A DNA stretch of 64,000 bases from Candidatus Aminicenantota bacterium (GCA_014360015.1 JACIYJ010000001.1:1-64000), one strand, 5' to 3'; shown: positions 9,361-21,773, numbered from the stretch's first letter. Numbers and translations are program-made. The notes: generated by a model from the letters alone, not told the origin.

Positions 9361-11169
9361 ATGAGAAGAAAAAAGTATCTTGTTTTGATAGGCTTAGCGC
9401 TTTTTCTTATCCTTTTCACTTTTCTCAGAGCTGAAGACGAGCCCAAATATACCAATGAGTCGGTCGGTCGGGTCAGTTTTCTTGAAGGCAAAGTTTTCAT
9501 CCAGAGAGCCGCTGATGTTGGTTATGAGGAAGCAGTCATCAACGATCCAGTAACTGAAGGAGACCGTTTAGGAACCGCAGATGGTCGGGTGGAAATTCAG
9601 TTTAGCCGCAGAAACTATCTCAGGCTCGATAATGATACCAAGCTTGACATTCTGAATCTGCCCAAAAAAGACAGCGAACTGACTAGATTCAGAGTTTGGT
9701 CTGGCCATGTTTATCTTATGGTCAATAACCTGGACAAAGAGAAAAACATCGAAATTCATACCCCGGATTCTTCTTTTTACATTCTGGAAAAAGGTATCTA
9801 CCGAATAGATGTGGACGAAAATAAAGGCACTGAAATTCTGGTATTCAAGGGTCTGGCTGAAGCTGCTGGAGAACAGGATTCTTACCTGGTCAAAGGCGAA
9901 CAAAGGCTGGAAATAGCTGAAGGAAGATTTGCCGCCAAACCTGCTAGCTTCAGACCGGTGGCTGAGGATGGCTTCGACCGGTGGAACGAATCCAGGGATA
10001 AACAAATAAATAAATTTTATGCCAGCCGTTATCTGCCCAAAGACTTAGAAGAATTCGAAGCTGAACTCAGTGAATATGGAGACTGGGTTTATGTGCCACC
10101 CTACGGTTATGTCTGGGTACCGAGAAACGTCAGTGATGACTGGAGACCATATTATTACGGTCGTTGGGTCTGGGTACCCCTGACCGGCTGGACCTGGGTC
10201 CCCTATGAACCCTGGGGCTGGGTGGTCTTCCATTACGGACGCTGGCATTGGGGCATTGGCCTTGGCTGGTACTGGATACCAACTTCGATCTGGGGTCCGG
10301 CTTGGGTTAGTTGGTGGTGGGATGTGGATTACTTCGCCTGGGCTCCCCTCAGCTGGTACGGATACCCGGTAGTAATAATCAACAATGTATTTTACGACCG
10401 CTACGTTGGACATTATCCCCTGAATTCCAGGGCGCTGGTAGTTGTCAGAAAAGACCAGCTCAGAGCTCCCGATATTTCCAGAGCAGCTCTCAGACCGGAA
10501 AACTTGAAAGCAGCTAATCTGGAAAACAGGATTTCTCTGACGAGCACCCGATTGCCTTTCCGTCCGGAAGGTTCCAGATTGACTGTGGAAAAACTGGATG
10601 GAAAAAGAATCATACTGAGACAAGATAATCAATCTATGGGCTTGAGAGAAATTAAGTCCGATTCAAGAGCCAGAGTTACTCCTCAGGCTGTCAAGCCCGC
10701 AGGTTCGAGTGATGGGAAAGTGGGGGAAACTCCGAAAGTGGTTAAACCAGCAAACTCCGGACAGGGAAAATCCGTAGAAACTCCCAAAACTTCCCAAGCA
10801 GGCAAAGTGACGCCTAAGAAAATCCGGAAGAAAGAAGACTCCCCCTTTTCTTCTACCCCACAGTATCGCTCAACAGACTCACCAAGAAATATTCCCACTT
10901 ACCCTTCTTCGCCTAACATCACCATCAGGAATCTGAACAAAGATTCTAATACCAAACAACAGCCTTTATCCGGGTTTCTCAAATACTACAATCGCAATGA
11001 TTCTAACCCGAGCTCCAGAAGTACCAATCTCAGAAGCTCGAGTTTAACCCCAAAATTTTCTTCGCCCAGAATCAGTCGACCTTCCTATTCCGGTTCAAGC
11101 CCGAAATCTTTTAGCCTACCCAGAAGTTCTTCTTCTATCAGGTCTGGTTCCACACACAAAAAGAAATAA
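9361..11169 (+). CDS. FecR domain / DUF6600 exported protein
   Basis: About 602 residues from the ATG at 9361, chosen because AAGGAG precedes it; a GTG six codons earlier is less likely. A signal peptide is followed by a FecR-like domain (~25-180) with the SFLEGKVFIQR and YRIDVDENKGTEILVFKG patterns. Next is a very Trp/Tyr-rich DUF6600-type region (~230-350) built from repeats such as GYVWVP, GRWVWVP and GWTWVPYEPWG. The C-terminal ~180 residues are low-complexity Ser/Pro/Lys-rich sequence. It is likely exported, possibly outer-membrane or surface associated. Role unknown. It converges with the PBP1A gene five bases away. Confidence 0.85.
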   Translation: MRRKKYLVLIGLALFLILFTFLRAEDEPKYTNESVGRVSFLEGKVFIQRAADVGYEEAVINDPVTEGDRLGTADGRVEIQFSRRNYLRLDNDTKLDILNLPKKDSELTRFRVWSGHVYLMVNNLDKEKNIEIHTPDSSFYILEKGIYRIDVDENKGTEILVFKGLAEAAGEQDSYLVKGEQRLEIAEGRFAAKPASFRPVAEDGFDRWNESRDKQINKFYASRYLPKDLEEFEAELSEYGDWVYVPPYGYVWVPRNVSDDWRPYYYGRWVWVPLTGWTWVPYEPWGWVVFHYGRWHWGIGLGWYWIPTSIWGPAWVSWWWDVDYFAWAPLSWYGYPVVIINNVFYDRYVGHYPLNSRALVVVRKDQLRAPDISRAALRPENLKAANLENRISLTSTRLPFRPEGSRLTVEKLDGKRIILRQDNQSMGLREIKSDSRARVTPQAVKPAGSSDGKVGETPKVVKPANSGQGKSVETPKTSQAGKVTPKKIRKKEDSPFSSTPQYRSTDSPRNIPTYPSSPNITIRNLNKDSNTKQQPLSGFLKYYNRNDSNPSSRSTNLRSSSLTPKFSSPRISRPSYSGSSPKSFSLPRSSSSIRSGSTHKKK

Positions 11170-11174
11170 CCGGG

Positions 11175-13646
11175 TCAGTGCCTTTCTTCGCGGGCTTCTC
11201 TTTCAGAATAATAATCCAGAACTCTCAGATGGTCCTGGAGAGAACAGTAACGAGTTGGTTCTGTCCCGGGTAGGAAGACTTCCCGAAATGGATATTTACA
11301 GATCGGAGAAGCCAGCAAACCCGTTTTTCGGTCAATGGTGACAAAAACCAGGTTGGGCGGGACTTCAAAATCTTCAATCGGCTTTATTCCCTGAGACGGG
11401 GTCTCCTGATTTTCTCCTTCGTTCATGGTGCTTTCTGCATTTACTGGAGCAGGTTGAGAGGCTTCATATTCCTTCTTTTTATCTTCTATAACCCTGGCGA
11501 AGAAATCTATCCAGATGGGCAGGGCCACCACCGCTCCGGATTGACGCTCACCCATTGAAACCTTGGTATCGTAACCCACCCAGACTCCAGCGCAGAGCGA
11601 TGGCGAAAAGCCGATGAACCAGGCATCGGTGAATTTATTGGTTGTGCCAGTCTTGCCTGCCAGCGGCCAGTTGAGGGAAGCAGCGGCCCTGGCTGTTCCA
11701 CGCTGAACAACACCCTGGAGCAAATAAGTCATGATGTAAGCTATTTGCGGAGAAATGACCTCTTCGGTTGAAGGAATGTTTTCTTCCAGAACATTTCCGT
11801 CTTTATCTTCGATCCTGATAATAAAATACGGCCTGGCCCGAACCCCTTTATTGGGAAAGACACTGAAAGCCGAGACCAACTCCTGAAGAGTGACCTCAAA
11901 AGCACCTAAGGACAGCGAAAGATAAGGATATATGGTCGAAGTAATGCCAAATTTCCGGCAATATTCGACCCCGACCTGAGGGGAAATGTAATCCAGGAGT
12001 TTAGCCGTAACCACATTCCTGGATTCTTCCAGGCCGGTTCTCAGAGTTACCGCACCATGATATTCGCCGTCATAGTTCTTTGGTGACCAGGGCTGGCCTG
12101 TCCATTTATCGATGAAATTAGTCGGTTCATCGACAATGACACTGGCCGGGGTAAATCCTTTTTCCAGCGCTGCGGTGTAAAGTATGGGTTTTATGGCTGA
12201 CCCAGTCTGCCGTAAAGCCTGAGTGGCCCGGTTGAACTGACTTCTCTTGAAAGAATACCCTCCGACCATGGCTTTAATCTGGCCAGTAGCCGGGTCAATA
12301 GCCATAAAAGCCCCTTCCAGCTGCGGTTCCTGATCTAAAGAAACCTGGGCCGTTTTGCTGGCTTCATCCACAGATTTTATTTCCACCAGCACCACATCGC
12401 CTGGCTTAATCAGTGAATCAAGGAATTTCGCTCTGGTCCATTCGATGCCCTTGTTAGACATCAGGCCGAGATAGTTCTTGATTTTGACCTTAGCTTCGGT
12501 TTTACCAACATCCAGAACAATGCCTTCTTCGACTTCACCCGGCTTAAGGTCAGAACTATCCCAGCTATCAAGCCAGTATTTCTTCAGGTCGGTTTTGCCT
12601 TCGGCCAAAAGATTGCGTTTATCCTTTCTCCAGCCGTATTTTTTATCCTGAGCTCTGAGTCCCTTAGACAGGGCTTCTTCAGCATACCGTTGGTAATCCA
12701 GGTTGATGGTGGTATAAATTTTGAGCCCACCACGATATAAAGCTTCGTCTCCGTATTTTCTTTCCACGTATTTCCTGACTTCTTCAAAGAAATAAGCCCC
12801 TATTTCCGTGGTCTCGCGCTTTAACGGCAAAACATTTAAGGGTTGCTTTTTGGCTTCTTCAGCCACTTCTCTGGTGATGAACCCTTCTTCAGCCATTCGG
12901 TTCAGAACATGATTACGACGATTCAGAGTAACTGTGGGATTATTATATGGAGAATAAAGACTCGGGCCTCGAAATATGCCGGCAATCATAGCTGCTTCGG
13001 GAAGAGTAAGTTCACTGACGCTCTTCCCAAAATAAAGCTGGGAAGCAGATTCCACTCCCCAGGCTCCATGCCCCAGATAAAATTGGTTGCAGTAAAGCTC
13101 AAAAATCTTTTCCTTGGTTAACTTCCTCTCAATCTCCACGGCCAGAAACATTTCTTTCAGCTTGCGTCGGATAGTCTGCTGAGAATAGAGAAAAAGGCTT
13201 CGGGCCAACTGCTGGGTGATGGTACTTCCACCATGGAGTCTTCTTTTACCCAGCATTACCCGGAAAATATCTTCCTTAATGGCTCGCAGAATGCCTCGAT
13301 AATCTATGCCTTTATGGGCAAAAAATCTGGGGTCTTCAGTAGCGATGATCGCCTGTTTCAGAACCAGAGGGATTTTTTCATAGGGAACCTGAATTCTTCT
13401 TTCAACGGCAAATTCTTTGACTGGTTGTCCCGAGTCAGAATAGACTACAGAGATAATCTTGGGCTTCATTTGTTCGAGCTCAGCCACAGAAGGGAGATTT
13501 TCCCTGATGACCAGATAAGCTCCAAACATTCCTCCGAGCATCAGAGCAATAGACAGGACAAAGATCAACAGAAGGCCCTTTAAAATTTTTTTCTTACTCA
13601 GTCTAGGAATTTTGATTTTGAAGACTATTTTCCTTTTTTCAACCAT
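11175..13646 (-). CDS. mrcA: Penicillin-binding protein 1A (bifunctional)
   Basis: An 823-residue class A PBP that polymerises and crosslinks peptidoglycan. It has a short cytoplasmic tail, one transmembrane helix (~21-47) and a GT51 transglycosylase with catalytic Glu104 in ATEDPRFFAHKGID and the GGSTITQQLAR motif. An OB-like insert lies near 350-440. The transpeptidase has SxxK at S483/K486 (TGSAIKP) and KTGT near 680. The C-terminal ~110 residues are a Pro/Glu-rich extension. It lies 61 bp downstream of tmk on the same strand and may share its transcript. Confidence 0.95.
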   Translation of the reverse strand: MVEKRKIVFKIKIPRLSKKKILKGLLLIFVLSIALMLGGMFGAYLVIRENLPSVAELEQMKPKIISVVYSDSGQPVKEFAVERRIQVPYEKIPLVLKQAIIATEDPRFFAHKGIDYRGILRAIKEDIFRVMLGKRRLHGGSTITQQLARSLFLYSQQTIRRKLKEMFLAVEIERKLTKEKIFELYCNQFYLGHGAWGVESASQLYFGKSVSELTLPEAAMIAGIFRGPSLYSPYNNPTVTLNRRNHVLNRMAEEGFITREVAEEAKKQPLNVLPLKRETTEIGAYFFEEVRKYVERKYGDEALYRGGLKIYTTINLDYQRYAEEALSKGLRAQDKKYGWRKDKRNLLAEGKTDLKKYWLDSWDSSDLKPGEVEEGIVLDVGKTEAKVKIKNYLGLMSNKGIEWTRAKFLDSLIKPGDVVLVEIKSVDEASKTAQVSLDQEPQLEGAFMAIDPATGQIKAMVGGYSFKRSQFNRATQALRQTGSAIKPILYTAALEKGFTPASVIVDEPTNFIDKWTGQPWSPKNYDGEYHGAVTLRTGLEESRNVVTAKLLDYISPQVGVEYCRKFGITSTIYPYLSLSLGAFEVTLQELVSAFSVFPNKGVRARPYFIIRIEDKDGNVLEENIPSTEEVISPQIAYIMTYLLQGVVQRGTARAAASLNWPLAGKTGTTNKFTDAWFIGFSPSLCAGVWVGYDTKVSMGERQSGAVVALPIWIDFFARVIEDKKKEYEASQPAPVNAESTMNEGENQETPSQGIKPIEDFEVPPNLVFVTIDRKTGLLASPICKYPFREVFLPGTEPTRYCSLQDHLRVLDYYSEREAREERH

Positions 13647-13707
13647 CTTTTTCCAGGTCCAAACAAACTAAAAAAACAATATACCAGATTATTTAAAAAA
13701 ATGACAA

Positions 13708-14355
13708 TTAGGCCTGACTCAAGACAGGAAACCTTTTCTTGAGAATGGACCAGACTTCTTGACTGATTTCTCTGGCCGGGCGTCGGCCATCAAGAACCAC
13801 ACATTCCGGGTCGTCAAGCTGTAAAAAAATCTCCCTGACTTTCTTAAGATATTCCCTATCTTCAAATAAGCGATAGATTACCGGTCTATCTTTTATTCTT
13901 CGCAAACCCAGGCTGACCGGAACATCCAGGATAAAGACGATATCCGGTCGCAGAGCAAACCTTTGATGTAATCGCCTGATTTTCTCCAGAGGAATACCCC
14001 TGGCTCCCTGATAAGCTAAGGTGGAATAAAAGTATCGGTCAAGGATGACGATTTTGCCAGAACCCAGGGCTGGTTTGATGTTCAGGCGAAGGTTTTCTTT
14101 GCGGTCTTTGATGAAAAGCTCCAGCTCTTTTTCTGGAGTGATAGAATCCTTACATTTAGATAATTCTCGAATTTTCTCTCCCCATTTTCCTTGAGTGGGT
14201 TCCCTCAATGTCAGGACATCCAGGCCCTTTCTGGAGAGTTTTTTAGCCAGAAGTTCGACCTGGGTAGATTTCCCGGAACCGTCCACTCCCTCAAAAACTA
14301 TGAATAGACCTTTCTTTAACCTTCCTTTTTTCATCAGGCCATTCTCTTTGTCCAT
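13708..14355 (-). CDS. tmk: Thymidylate kinase
   Basis: dTMP kinase of 215 residues, converting dTMP to dTDP for DNA synthesis. The P-loop FEGVDGSGKST is at 21-31. The DRYFYSTLAYQGARG stretch is the DR(Y/F) base- and phosphate-binding motif, and a LID-like region follows. The length is typical. The start is uncertain: a second ATG seven codons in is also possible and neither has a strong ribosome binding site. PBP1A follows on the same strand. Confidence 0.93.
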   Translation of the reverse strand: MDKENGLMKKGRLKKGLFIVFEGVDGSGKSTQVELLAKKLSRKGLDVLTLREPTQGKWGEKIRELSKCKDSITPEKELELFIKDRKENLRLNIKPALGSGKIVILDRYFYSTLAYQGARGIPLEKIRRLHQRFALRPDIVFILDVPVSLGLRRIKDRPVIYRLFEDREYLKKVREIFLQLDDPECVVLDGRRPAREISQEVWSILKKRFPVLSQA

Positions 14356-14431
14356 TAATCTTACCGATGAAACTTTCCAAATGCAACTATTTTTCGCTTT
14401 TAATAGTTTGTTTTTAGGTCACTGAAACCAG

Positions 14432-14451
14432 AATTTCAATTAATTGAATTT
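14432..14451. promoter_or_regulatory. 20-bp palindrome upstream of htrA
   Basis: A perfect CAATTAATTG core is flanked by AATTT and AATTT arms, 18 of 20 positions symmetric. It lies about 45 bp before htrA. GATAAT at 14465-14470 could be the promoter -10 element. A regulator binding here would overlap the promoter; the regulator is unknown. Confidence 0.4.
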
Positions 14452-14496
14452 TCAACCCCAATATGATAATTTAATTGTAAACCAGGGAGGTGAGCA

Positions 14497-16010
<1,514 letters not shown>

Positions 16011-16011
<1 letters not shown>

Positions 16012-16859
16012 TGAACTTTACCAAACTTCATGCTCTTGGTAATGACTTTCTGGTGGTAGAAGATAGCCAGGAATTTAAAGAAGAACTGCTGCCAGAAATA
16101 TCTCGCCGGCTTTGCGACCGGCATACCGGAATCGGAGCTGACGGTCTCATCCTAATTAGGATAATTGACAGGGAGAAAAGCAAAGTCAATTTCAGGATTT
16201 TCAATGCCGACGGCTCAGAGCCAGAAATATCCGGCAACGGCCTGCGTTGCGCCGCAGCCTATCTTTTTAATTATCAGAAAGTTCCGGCAAAAATCATCAG
16301 CTTTGAGACCATTGCTGGAGAACGCACCTGCGAATTGATGAGTAGAGACGGCAGCCGCTTTGAGATCAAGATCGAAATGGGAGTGCCGAAATTCTCATCG
16401 CGAGATATTCCCTTTGATGACGGTGCAGAGCATGAATTCATCATTGATTATCCCCTGTCCATCAACCGTAAGATATACCTTATCACTTGTGTCTCGGTGG
16501 GCAATCCCCATTGTGATATCTTTGTGGAAAGATTTTTCCCGGCCAGGATCGAATGGCATCAGGTAGGTCAGGAGCTGGAGAATCATCCTTTCTTCCCCAG
16601 GAGAACCAACGTCGAATTCATCAGAGTTCTGAACCGACAGGAAATTGAAGTCCTTTTCTGGGAAAGGGGGGTGGGTGAAACCCTGTCTTCTGGCAGTGGT
16701 TCCTGCGCTGCGGCCGTCGCTTCTATTCTGAAGGGACTGACTGATCGGAAAGTTAAAGTCTGGACCAGCATGGGAGCGCTGGTGGTGGAGTGGGAAAAGG
16801 ACAAAGTCTACCAGACCGGTCCGGCCGAGCTGGTGTTTGAAGGTCGGTCTTTTATTTAA
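16011..16859 (+). CDS. dapF: Diaminopimelate epimerase
   Basis: A 282-residue enzyme that interconverts LL- and meso-diaminopimelate for lysine and peptidoglycan synthesis. It uses a two-cysteine acid/base mechanism. Both cysteines are visible: C80 in GNGLRCAA and C232 in GSGSCAAA. The N-terminal KLHALGNDF motif and the GNPH loop are also present. Its presence implies meso-DAP peptidoglycan. It overlaps htrA by one base. Confidence 0.96.
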
Positions 16860-16943
16860 GTCCGATTTTCTCGATTTTTTTAACTTAACAATCTTATTTT
16901 TAAAGAAATTCTTCCGACATTTATCAGCGGCTCGAAGTGTGCT

Positions 16944-19418
16944 TTATTTCTTCTTTGTTTGCTTTTTCTTACTCCCCTTTCCAGCAACCTTTTTTGTCTC
17001 CTTAGTTTTCGCCTTTTCACTCCTTGGCCCAAGCGGAGCTGCCAGCGCCTCGCGGAAAACTTCTTTTATATCTTCCACAAAGATGAATTCCATCTCCTGC
17101 CTGATTTTCTGCGGTATATCCACCAGGTCTTTCTTATTGGGCATCGGCAGAATCATTTTTTTGATACCGGCTCTCTGAGCTGCCAGAACTTTTTCTTTAA
17201 TACCACCAACGGGCAGGACATTGCCCCGGAGAGTAATTTCACCGGTCATGGCCACATTCCAGCGCACCGGAATATTCGTACAGACTGAGATAAACGCTGT
17301 GGCGATGGTTACTCCAGCTGACGGACCGTCCTTGGGTATAGCCCCTTCCGGAATGTGAATATGAAAATCATTCTCCATGAAGATTTTGCTGTCTATGCCG
17401 AATTCCTTAGCATGGGCCCGAGCATAGCTCAAAGCGGCCTGGGCTGATTCTTTCATCACCTCCCCTAAGGAACCGGTCAGCATCAGATTGCCTTTGCCCT
17501 GCATTTTGGTCGCTTCAACGAACAGAATCTCACCGCCAGCCGCAGTCCAGGCCACACCGGTGGCCACCCCAACCTGATCTTTTTTGGTCAATTGGTCGCG
17601 GAAAATTCTGGGTGGGCCAAGGAACTTTTCTATGTTCTGGGCTGTAACCTTGACCTTTCCTCTTTTGCCTTCAGCAATTTGCCTGGCCACCTTTCGACAG
17701 ATGGTGGCAATCTCTCTCTCCAGGTTTCTGACTCCGGCCTCTCTGGTGTATTGAGAGATGATGGCTCGAACCGCGCCCTCAGTGATATCGATCCACTCTG
17801 GCTTTAAGGAATGCTCGGCTATCTGCTTTGGAATCAGATGCTTAAGAGCAATCTGGAGCTTTTCTTCCTCCGTGTATCCAGGAATTTCGATTATTTCCAT
17901 CCTGTCTCTGAAAGCTGGTTGAATCGGGTCAAGCAGGTTAGCTGTGGTGATAAACATGACCTTCGATAGGTCAAAAGGAACCCCCAGATAATGGTCAAAA
18001 AAGCTGTTGTTCTGTTCCGGATCCAGAACCTCAAGCAGAGCTGATGACGGGTCACCCCGGAAATCGGCTCCGATCTTATCAACTTCATCCATCATAAATA
18101 CTGGATTATTAGAACCAGCCCGGCGCAAACCCTGGATTATTTTTCCGGGCATGGCTCCGACATAAGTCCGGCGATGCCCCCTGATTTCAGCTTCATCATG
18201 AACTCCGCCGAGGGAAATTCTGACGAATTTGCGGCCTAAAGCCCTGGCAATAGACCGGCCGAGGGAAGTCTTGCCGACTCCCGGCGGTCCAACAAAACAA
18301 AGAATTGGACCTTTAATCTTCTTGGAGAGTTTCCTGACACTTAGATATTCGATAATCCTCTCCTTGACTTTTTCCAGTCCATAATGGTCTTCATCCAGTA
18401 TTTTCTTGGCTTTTTTCAGGTCGAGGTTGTCCTTAGTGCTCTTATCCCAGGGTAGAGAAAACATCCAGTCTAAGTAATTCCTGATAACTGCAGTTTCGGC
18501 TGACTCGGGATGCATCTGAGACAAGCGGTTAATCTGCTTTTCCAGCTCTTCCCTGACCTCATCGCTGACCTTAAGCTTTTTAAGCTTTTCCTGATAGGCC
18601 TTAATTTCCTCCTGAAGCTCTGAGCCTTCTCCCAGCTCCTTCTGGATGGCTTTCATCTGCTGGCGGAGAAAATACTGCCTCTGGAGCTTATCCAGTTCTC
18701 CCCGAGCTTCGTTGGAAATCTTGGACTGCATCTCCAGGAGTTCCAGCTCTCTCACCAGCAGTTCATAGACTCGTCTCAATCTTTTTACCGGGTCGACGAT
18801 TTCCAGGACTTCCTGAGCTTCCTTGACTTTAAGCTCCAGGTTGGAAGCGGTTAAATCAGCCAGCCGGCCAGGGTCTTCCAGGTTGGCAGCAATGACCAAT
18901 ATTTCAGGCTGAATGGACTTTCCAAGTGAGGTAGCTTTTTCCAAACCAGCCCGGACATTCCTGATCAAGGCTTCAAGCTCTATGTTCTTTTCGATATTTT
19001 CAGGTTCCTGCAGAATAGTAATCTTAGCCTGGATGAAGGGGCCTTCATCTTCAAAAGATTCTATTTTAGCTCTCACCAAACCCTGGGCCAGAATCCTGAT
19101 CCGACCATCAGGTAGCTTAAGCATACGCATAATCAGAGAAACCGTCCCGACCTCATAAACATCTTCACGCTTCGGTTCTTCTATCTCCATATCTTTCTGA
19201 GTGAGGAGCAGAATCATCCGGTTGGTCGATAGCGAGTAATCAATAGCTGCCTTGGATTTTTCCCGGCCCACGTACAGTGGAGCTATCATGTAAGGAAAAA
19301 TAACCACATCCCTGAGCAAAAGCACAGGGAGTTTTTCCGGTATCTGAAGCTTTTGTTGTTGCTCTTCAGTCAAGCCGTTTATCGGTTCATCGGGTGAACC
19401 ATCGAACTGGGACATCAT
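16944..19418 (-). CDS. lon: ATP-dependent protease Lon
   Basis: An 824-residue LonA protease. It has an N-terminal substrate-binding domain beginning at [15 protein letters not shown], an AAA+ module with Walker [10 protein letters not shown] and Walker [10 protein letters not shown], and a peptidase domain with the Ser/Lys dyad S700 (PKDGPSAG) and K743 (GGIKEK). The last ~25 residues are a Lys-rich tail. Two ATGs stand side by side at the start; GGAGGT fits the second (19415) slightly better. The gene overlaps the hsp20 stop and is the last of a four-gene operon. Confidence 0.97.
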   Translation of the reverse strand: MMSQFDGSPDEPINGLTEEQQQKLQIPEKLPVLLLRDVVIFPYMIAPLYVGREKSKAAIDYSLSTNRMILLLTQKDMEIEEPKREDVYEVGTVSLIMRMLKLPDGRIRILAQGLVRAKIESFEDEGPFIQAKITILQEPENIEKNIELEALIRNVRAGLEKATSLGKSIQPEILVIAANLEDPGRLADLTASNLELKVKEAQEVLEIVDPVKRLRRVYELLVRELELLEMQSKISNEARGELDKLQRQYFLRQQMKAIQKELGEGSELQEEIKAYQEKLKKLKVSDEVREELEKQINRLSQMHPESAETAVIRNYLDWMFSLPWDKSTKDNLDLKKAKKILDEDHYGLEKVKERIIEYLSVRKLSKKIKGPILCFVGPPGVGKTSLGRSIARALGRKFVRISLGGVHDEAEIRGHRRTYVGAMPGKIIQGLRRAGSNNPVFMMDEVDKIGADFRGDPSSALLEVLDPEQNNSFFDHYLGVPFDLSKVMFITTANLLDPIQPAFRDRMEIIEIPGYTEEEKLQIALKHLIPKQIAEHSLKPEWIDITEGAVRAIISQYTREAGVRNLEREIATICRKVARQIAEGKRGKVKVTAQNIEKFLGPPRIFRDQLTKKDQVGVATGVAWTAAGGEILFVEATKMQGKGNLMLTGSLGEVMKESAQAALSYARAHAKEFGIDSKIFMENDFHIHIPEGAIPKDGPSAGVTIATAFISVCTNIPVRWNVAMTGEITLRGNVLPVGGIKEKVLAAQRAGIKKMILPMPNKKDLVDIPQKIRQEMEFIFVEDIKEVFREALAAPLGPRSEKAKTKETKKVAGKGSKKKQTKKK

Positions 19419-19882
19419 TGACCTCCTCCGCTTTCTTCGTTCGATTTTTGTATCTTGACTTCAATTTCTTTATTGGCTTTTTTGATTTTTTTCAGGACAA
19501 TGGTTAGCACTCCATTTTCCAGAACAGCAGTGGTTTTTTCTGGTGAAACCGGAACCGGCAAGACAATTTCCTTCCTGAAAAATCCCATCTCCCTCTCCAG
19601 CCGGTGAAATTTGAGCTTCTCAGCTTCTACCACTTCTTTTTTTATTCCACTAATCTCCAGACGGTTACCCCACTGGATAATCCGGAGGTTTTTAGCTGGT
19701 ATGCCAGGCACTTCCACTTCCACCACCACTTCCTGCTCTTTCTCATAAACATCGACCGCCGGTTCCCAGAACAGTTCCAGGCTGCCCAGGCTTTCTCGCT
19801 TGAAAACAATCTCTCCAGTAACTTCTCTAATTTCAGCCTCGACTTTAAAAACTCTAGCCACAGGTCTTATTTTCTTTTTCAT
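19415..19882 (-). CDS. Hsp20/alpha-crystallin small heat-shock protein
   Basis: A 155-residue small heat-shock protein. The alpha-crystallin domain spans ~38-140, with the EVEVPGIPAKNLRI segment and the C-terminal LENGVLTIVLKK motif that closes the fold. It holds unfolded proteins in an ATP-independent way. Its stop overlaps the lon start, so a holdase and a protease are translated from the same message, a sensible proteostasis pairing. No CIRCE-type element is visible upstream, and the operon promoter is probably ahead of the flippase-like gene. Confidence 0.92.
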   Translation of the reverse strand: MKKKIRPVARVFKVEAEIREVTGEIVFKRESLGSLELFWEPAVDVYEKEQEVVVEVEVPGIPAKNLRIIQWGNRLEISGIKKEVVEAEKLKFHRLEREMGFFRKEIVLPVPVSPEKTTAVLENGVLTIVLKKIKKANKEIEVKIQKSNEESGGGQ

Positions 19883-19902
19883 CTCTGATTAAGTCCTGGC
19901 AA

Positions 19903-20358
19903 TTATTTTTCTTTCAGCAAATTTTCCAGCACATGTTTAAATTCTACCACATCTTTGAATTCGCGGTAGACTGAGGCAAACCGGATGTAAGCCACTTTAT
20001 CCAGGGCTTTTAACCTTTCCATAACTATCTGACCGATCTCAGAAGACTCAATCTCTTTATCCGGCCTTTCCTGAACGATAGATTCGATTTCTTCCACGAT
20101 CTCTTCCAGCTGACTGATTTGAATTGGTCTCTTTTCGCAGGCTTTCATCATTCCTCGGAGTAGCTTCTGACTGTCAAATGGCTGTCTGCTGCCATCTTTC
20201 TTGACCACCATGTACGGAATCTGTTCTATCCGTTCATAGGTGGTGAACCTTTTTTTACAGGATAGACATTCTCGTCGGCGTCTTATAGAAACACCTTTTT
20301 TGCTTTCCCGCGAATCAATAACCTTGCTTTCAAGAAAACCACAGAACGGACAGCGCAT
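19903..20358 (-). CDS. nrdR: Transcriptional repressor NrdR
   Basis: A 151-residue repressor of ribonucleotide reductase genes. The N-terminal zinc ribbon uses C3, C6, C31 and C34 and is followed by the basic [18 protein letters not shown] stretch. The ATP-cone (~48-138) senses ATP/dATP. Length and motifs are canonical. No ribonucleotide reductase gene is in this window. It overlaps the upstream gene by one base and lies 20 bp before hsp20. Confidence 0.97.
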   Translation of the reverse strand: MRCPFCGFLESKVIDSRESKKGVSIRRRRECLSCKKRFTTYERIEQIPYMVVKKDGSRQPFDSQKLLRGMMKACEKRPIQISQLEEIVEEIESIVQERPDKEIESSEIGQIVMERLKALDKVAYIRFASVYREFKDVVEFKHVLENLLKEK

Positions 20359-21383
20359 CAGTTCTTACCTTCGCCCAACTTTCTTACCTGAAAAAGACTC
20401 AAGCCGTTTTTCCATAATATAACATAACCGAGGGCACATGTCACCAAAATTTGGACAGAATGGATGACTATGGTCATCCCCACAGCTAAATTGGGGTCAA
20501 GACCATAGAGGCTGGTAAAGCCAAGTTTGCTGAAATAGTCAAACCCGCCGGCCATCCCAGGGGTGGGGATAGATGCTCCAACCATGGTCAGAAAAACATA
20601 GGGTATGGATAGAACAAACGGAATTTTCAAACCATAAGCCAGAAAGAAAACCCAGTAAAAAAAGCAGATGCCCAGCCAGACGATTAAGGACAAGCTAAAG
20701 TAACCAAGAAGCCGCAGGAAAGAATGAAAAAATTTAAGGCCCTCAATGAATTCCAGGGCAAAAGCCACAATTTTCGCCCGGATCTTTTCCGGAAAAGGTC
20801 TGGCCAGAAAGCTGATGATCTTCCCGGCTTTGTCTTTTAAAATATAGATAGCCAGAATAACCATAAAAAGTAATCCAGATAATCCCAGTCCTACTTTGCC
20901 CCAGAAATATAGATTAGAATAAGCTTCCGGTCTGGTCTGAAGGAAAGAACCATAAAATGGCCGTACCACCAGAAAAACTCCAAGTAAGAAGCACATGGCA
21001 AACATATCAAAGGCTCGTTCCACCACAATCGTCCCGATTAGATACCCAGAGCTGAGCTTTTCTTTCCGGGCCAGATAAACAGGTCTGACCAGCTCGCCCA
21101 CTCTGCCTGGAAAGATTAGAGTAACAGTGAAACCAACAGTGTTAGCTTCGACCGCATTCCACAGTTTCAGGTCAGATTTCAACGGCCATAAAAGAAACTT
21201 CCATCTGATTGATCTGGTTACTAAATGAAGTGGCACAAGTAACAGGGTAAAAACCATCAAAACTGGATTAACCTGCCTTAAATACCGCCAGGTCTCGGCC
21301 CAGTTCACACTCTTGAAAAAAAACCAAAGGAAAACCGCGGTTATCAGGATGATTATCAGGTAATTAAGTTTTCGGTTAGCCAT
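20358..21383 (-). CDS. Flippase-like membrane protein (UPF0104/LPG synthase TM family)
   Basis: About 341 residues with eight or so transmembrane helices. I place the start at the ATG at 21383, preceded by AGGGGAAT; an upstream TTG is less likely. The family marks are [19 protein letters not shown] and [11 protein letters not shown], which match the AglD/MprF-like integral membrane family (lysylphosphatidylglycerol synthase transmembrane region) without a catalytic soluble domain. It may move lipid-linked substrates, but the substrate is unknown. It is the first gene of the operon with nrdR, hsp20 and lon. Confidence 0.85.
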   Translation of the reverse strand: MANRKLNYLIIILITAVFLWFFFKSVNWAETWRYLRQVNPVLMVFTLLLVPLHLVTRSIRWKFLLWPLKSDLKLWNAVEANTVGFTVTLIFPGRVGELVRPVYLARKEKLSSGYLIGTIVVERAFDMFAMCFLLGVFLVVRPFYGSFLQTRPEAYSNLYFWGKVGLGLSGLLFMVILAIYILKDKAGKIISFLARPFPEKIRAKIVAFALEFIEGLKFFHSFLRLLGYFSLSLIVWLGICFFYWVFFLAYGLKIPFVLSIPYVFLTMVGASIPTPGMAGGFDYFSKLGFTSLYGLDPNLAVGMTIVIHSVQILVTCALGYVILWKNGLSLFQVRKLGEGKN

Positions 21384-21509
21384 ATTCCCCTGAAACGAAC
21401 CCAAATTTTTTAGTTTATTATTATACCTTAATTAAGGGCAGAATTGACCAAAAAAATCAGCAAGTGCTCTTGAAAAATCGAGTAAAATTGGCTATATTTA
21501 AGCAGACGC

Positions 21510-21583
21510 TGGGAAGTCGTCCAACGGTAGGACCCATGACTCTGGATCATGTGATCTAGGTTCGAATCCTAGCTTCCCAGCCA
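21510..21583 (+). tRNA. tRNA-Gln (anticodon CTG)
   Basis: The cloverleaf has acceptor TGGGAAG/CTTCCCA, anticodon stem CATGA/TCATG with loop CTCTGGA, and T-arm CTAGG/CCTAG with loop TTCGAAT. The anticodon CTG reads CAG. The discriminator is G (21580), and the next three bases are CCA, which may be encoded or fortuitous since the tRNA-Thr here lacks it. Confidence 0.96.
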
Positions 21584-21614
21584 CCTCCCCAAAACCCTCC
21601 TTCTTGTATAGACA

Positions 21615-21651
21615 GGCAGCTCCTTCCCCCTCCGGAGCTGCCACTTTTTTT
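21615..21651 (+). terminator. Rho-independent terminator of tRNA-Gln
   Basis: A 9-bp stem GGCAGCTCC (21615-21623) with GGAGCTGCC (21634-21642) is followed by AC and a seven-base T-run. It lies 32 bases after the tRNA 3' end on the same strand. Confidence 0.85.
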
Positions 21652-21773
21652 AAGAATTTTATAAGAGAGGGTTCCTAATTCCAGTTTTTTTCTTCCCTAA
21701 GCTTTGACTCTGAATTCGAGAAGAATGCTTCCAAAATAAAGCAATGATTGCCTTTAAAAAGGGGATTGATTTA

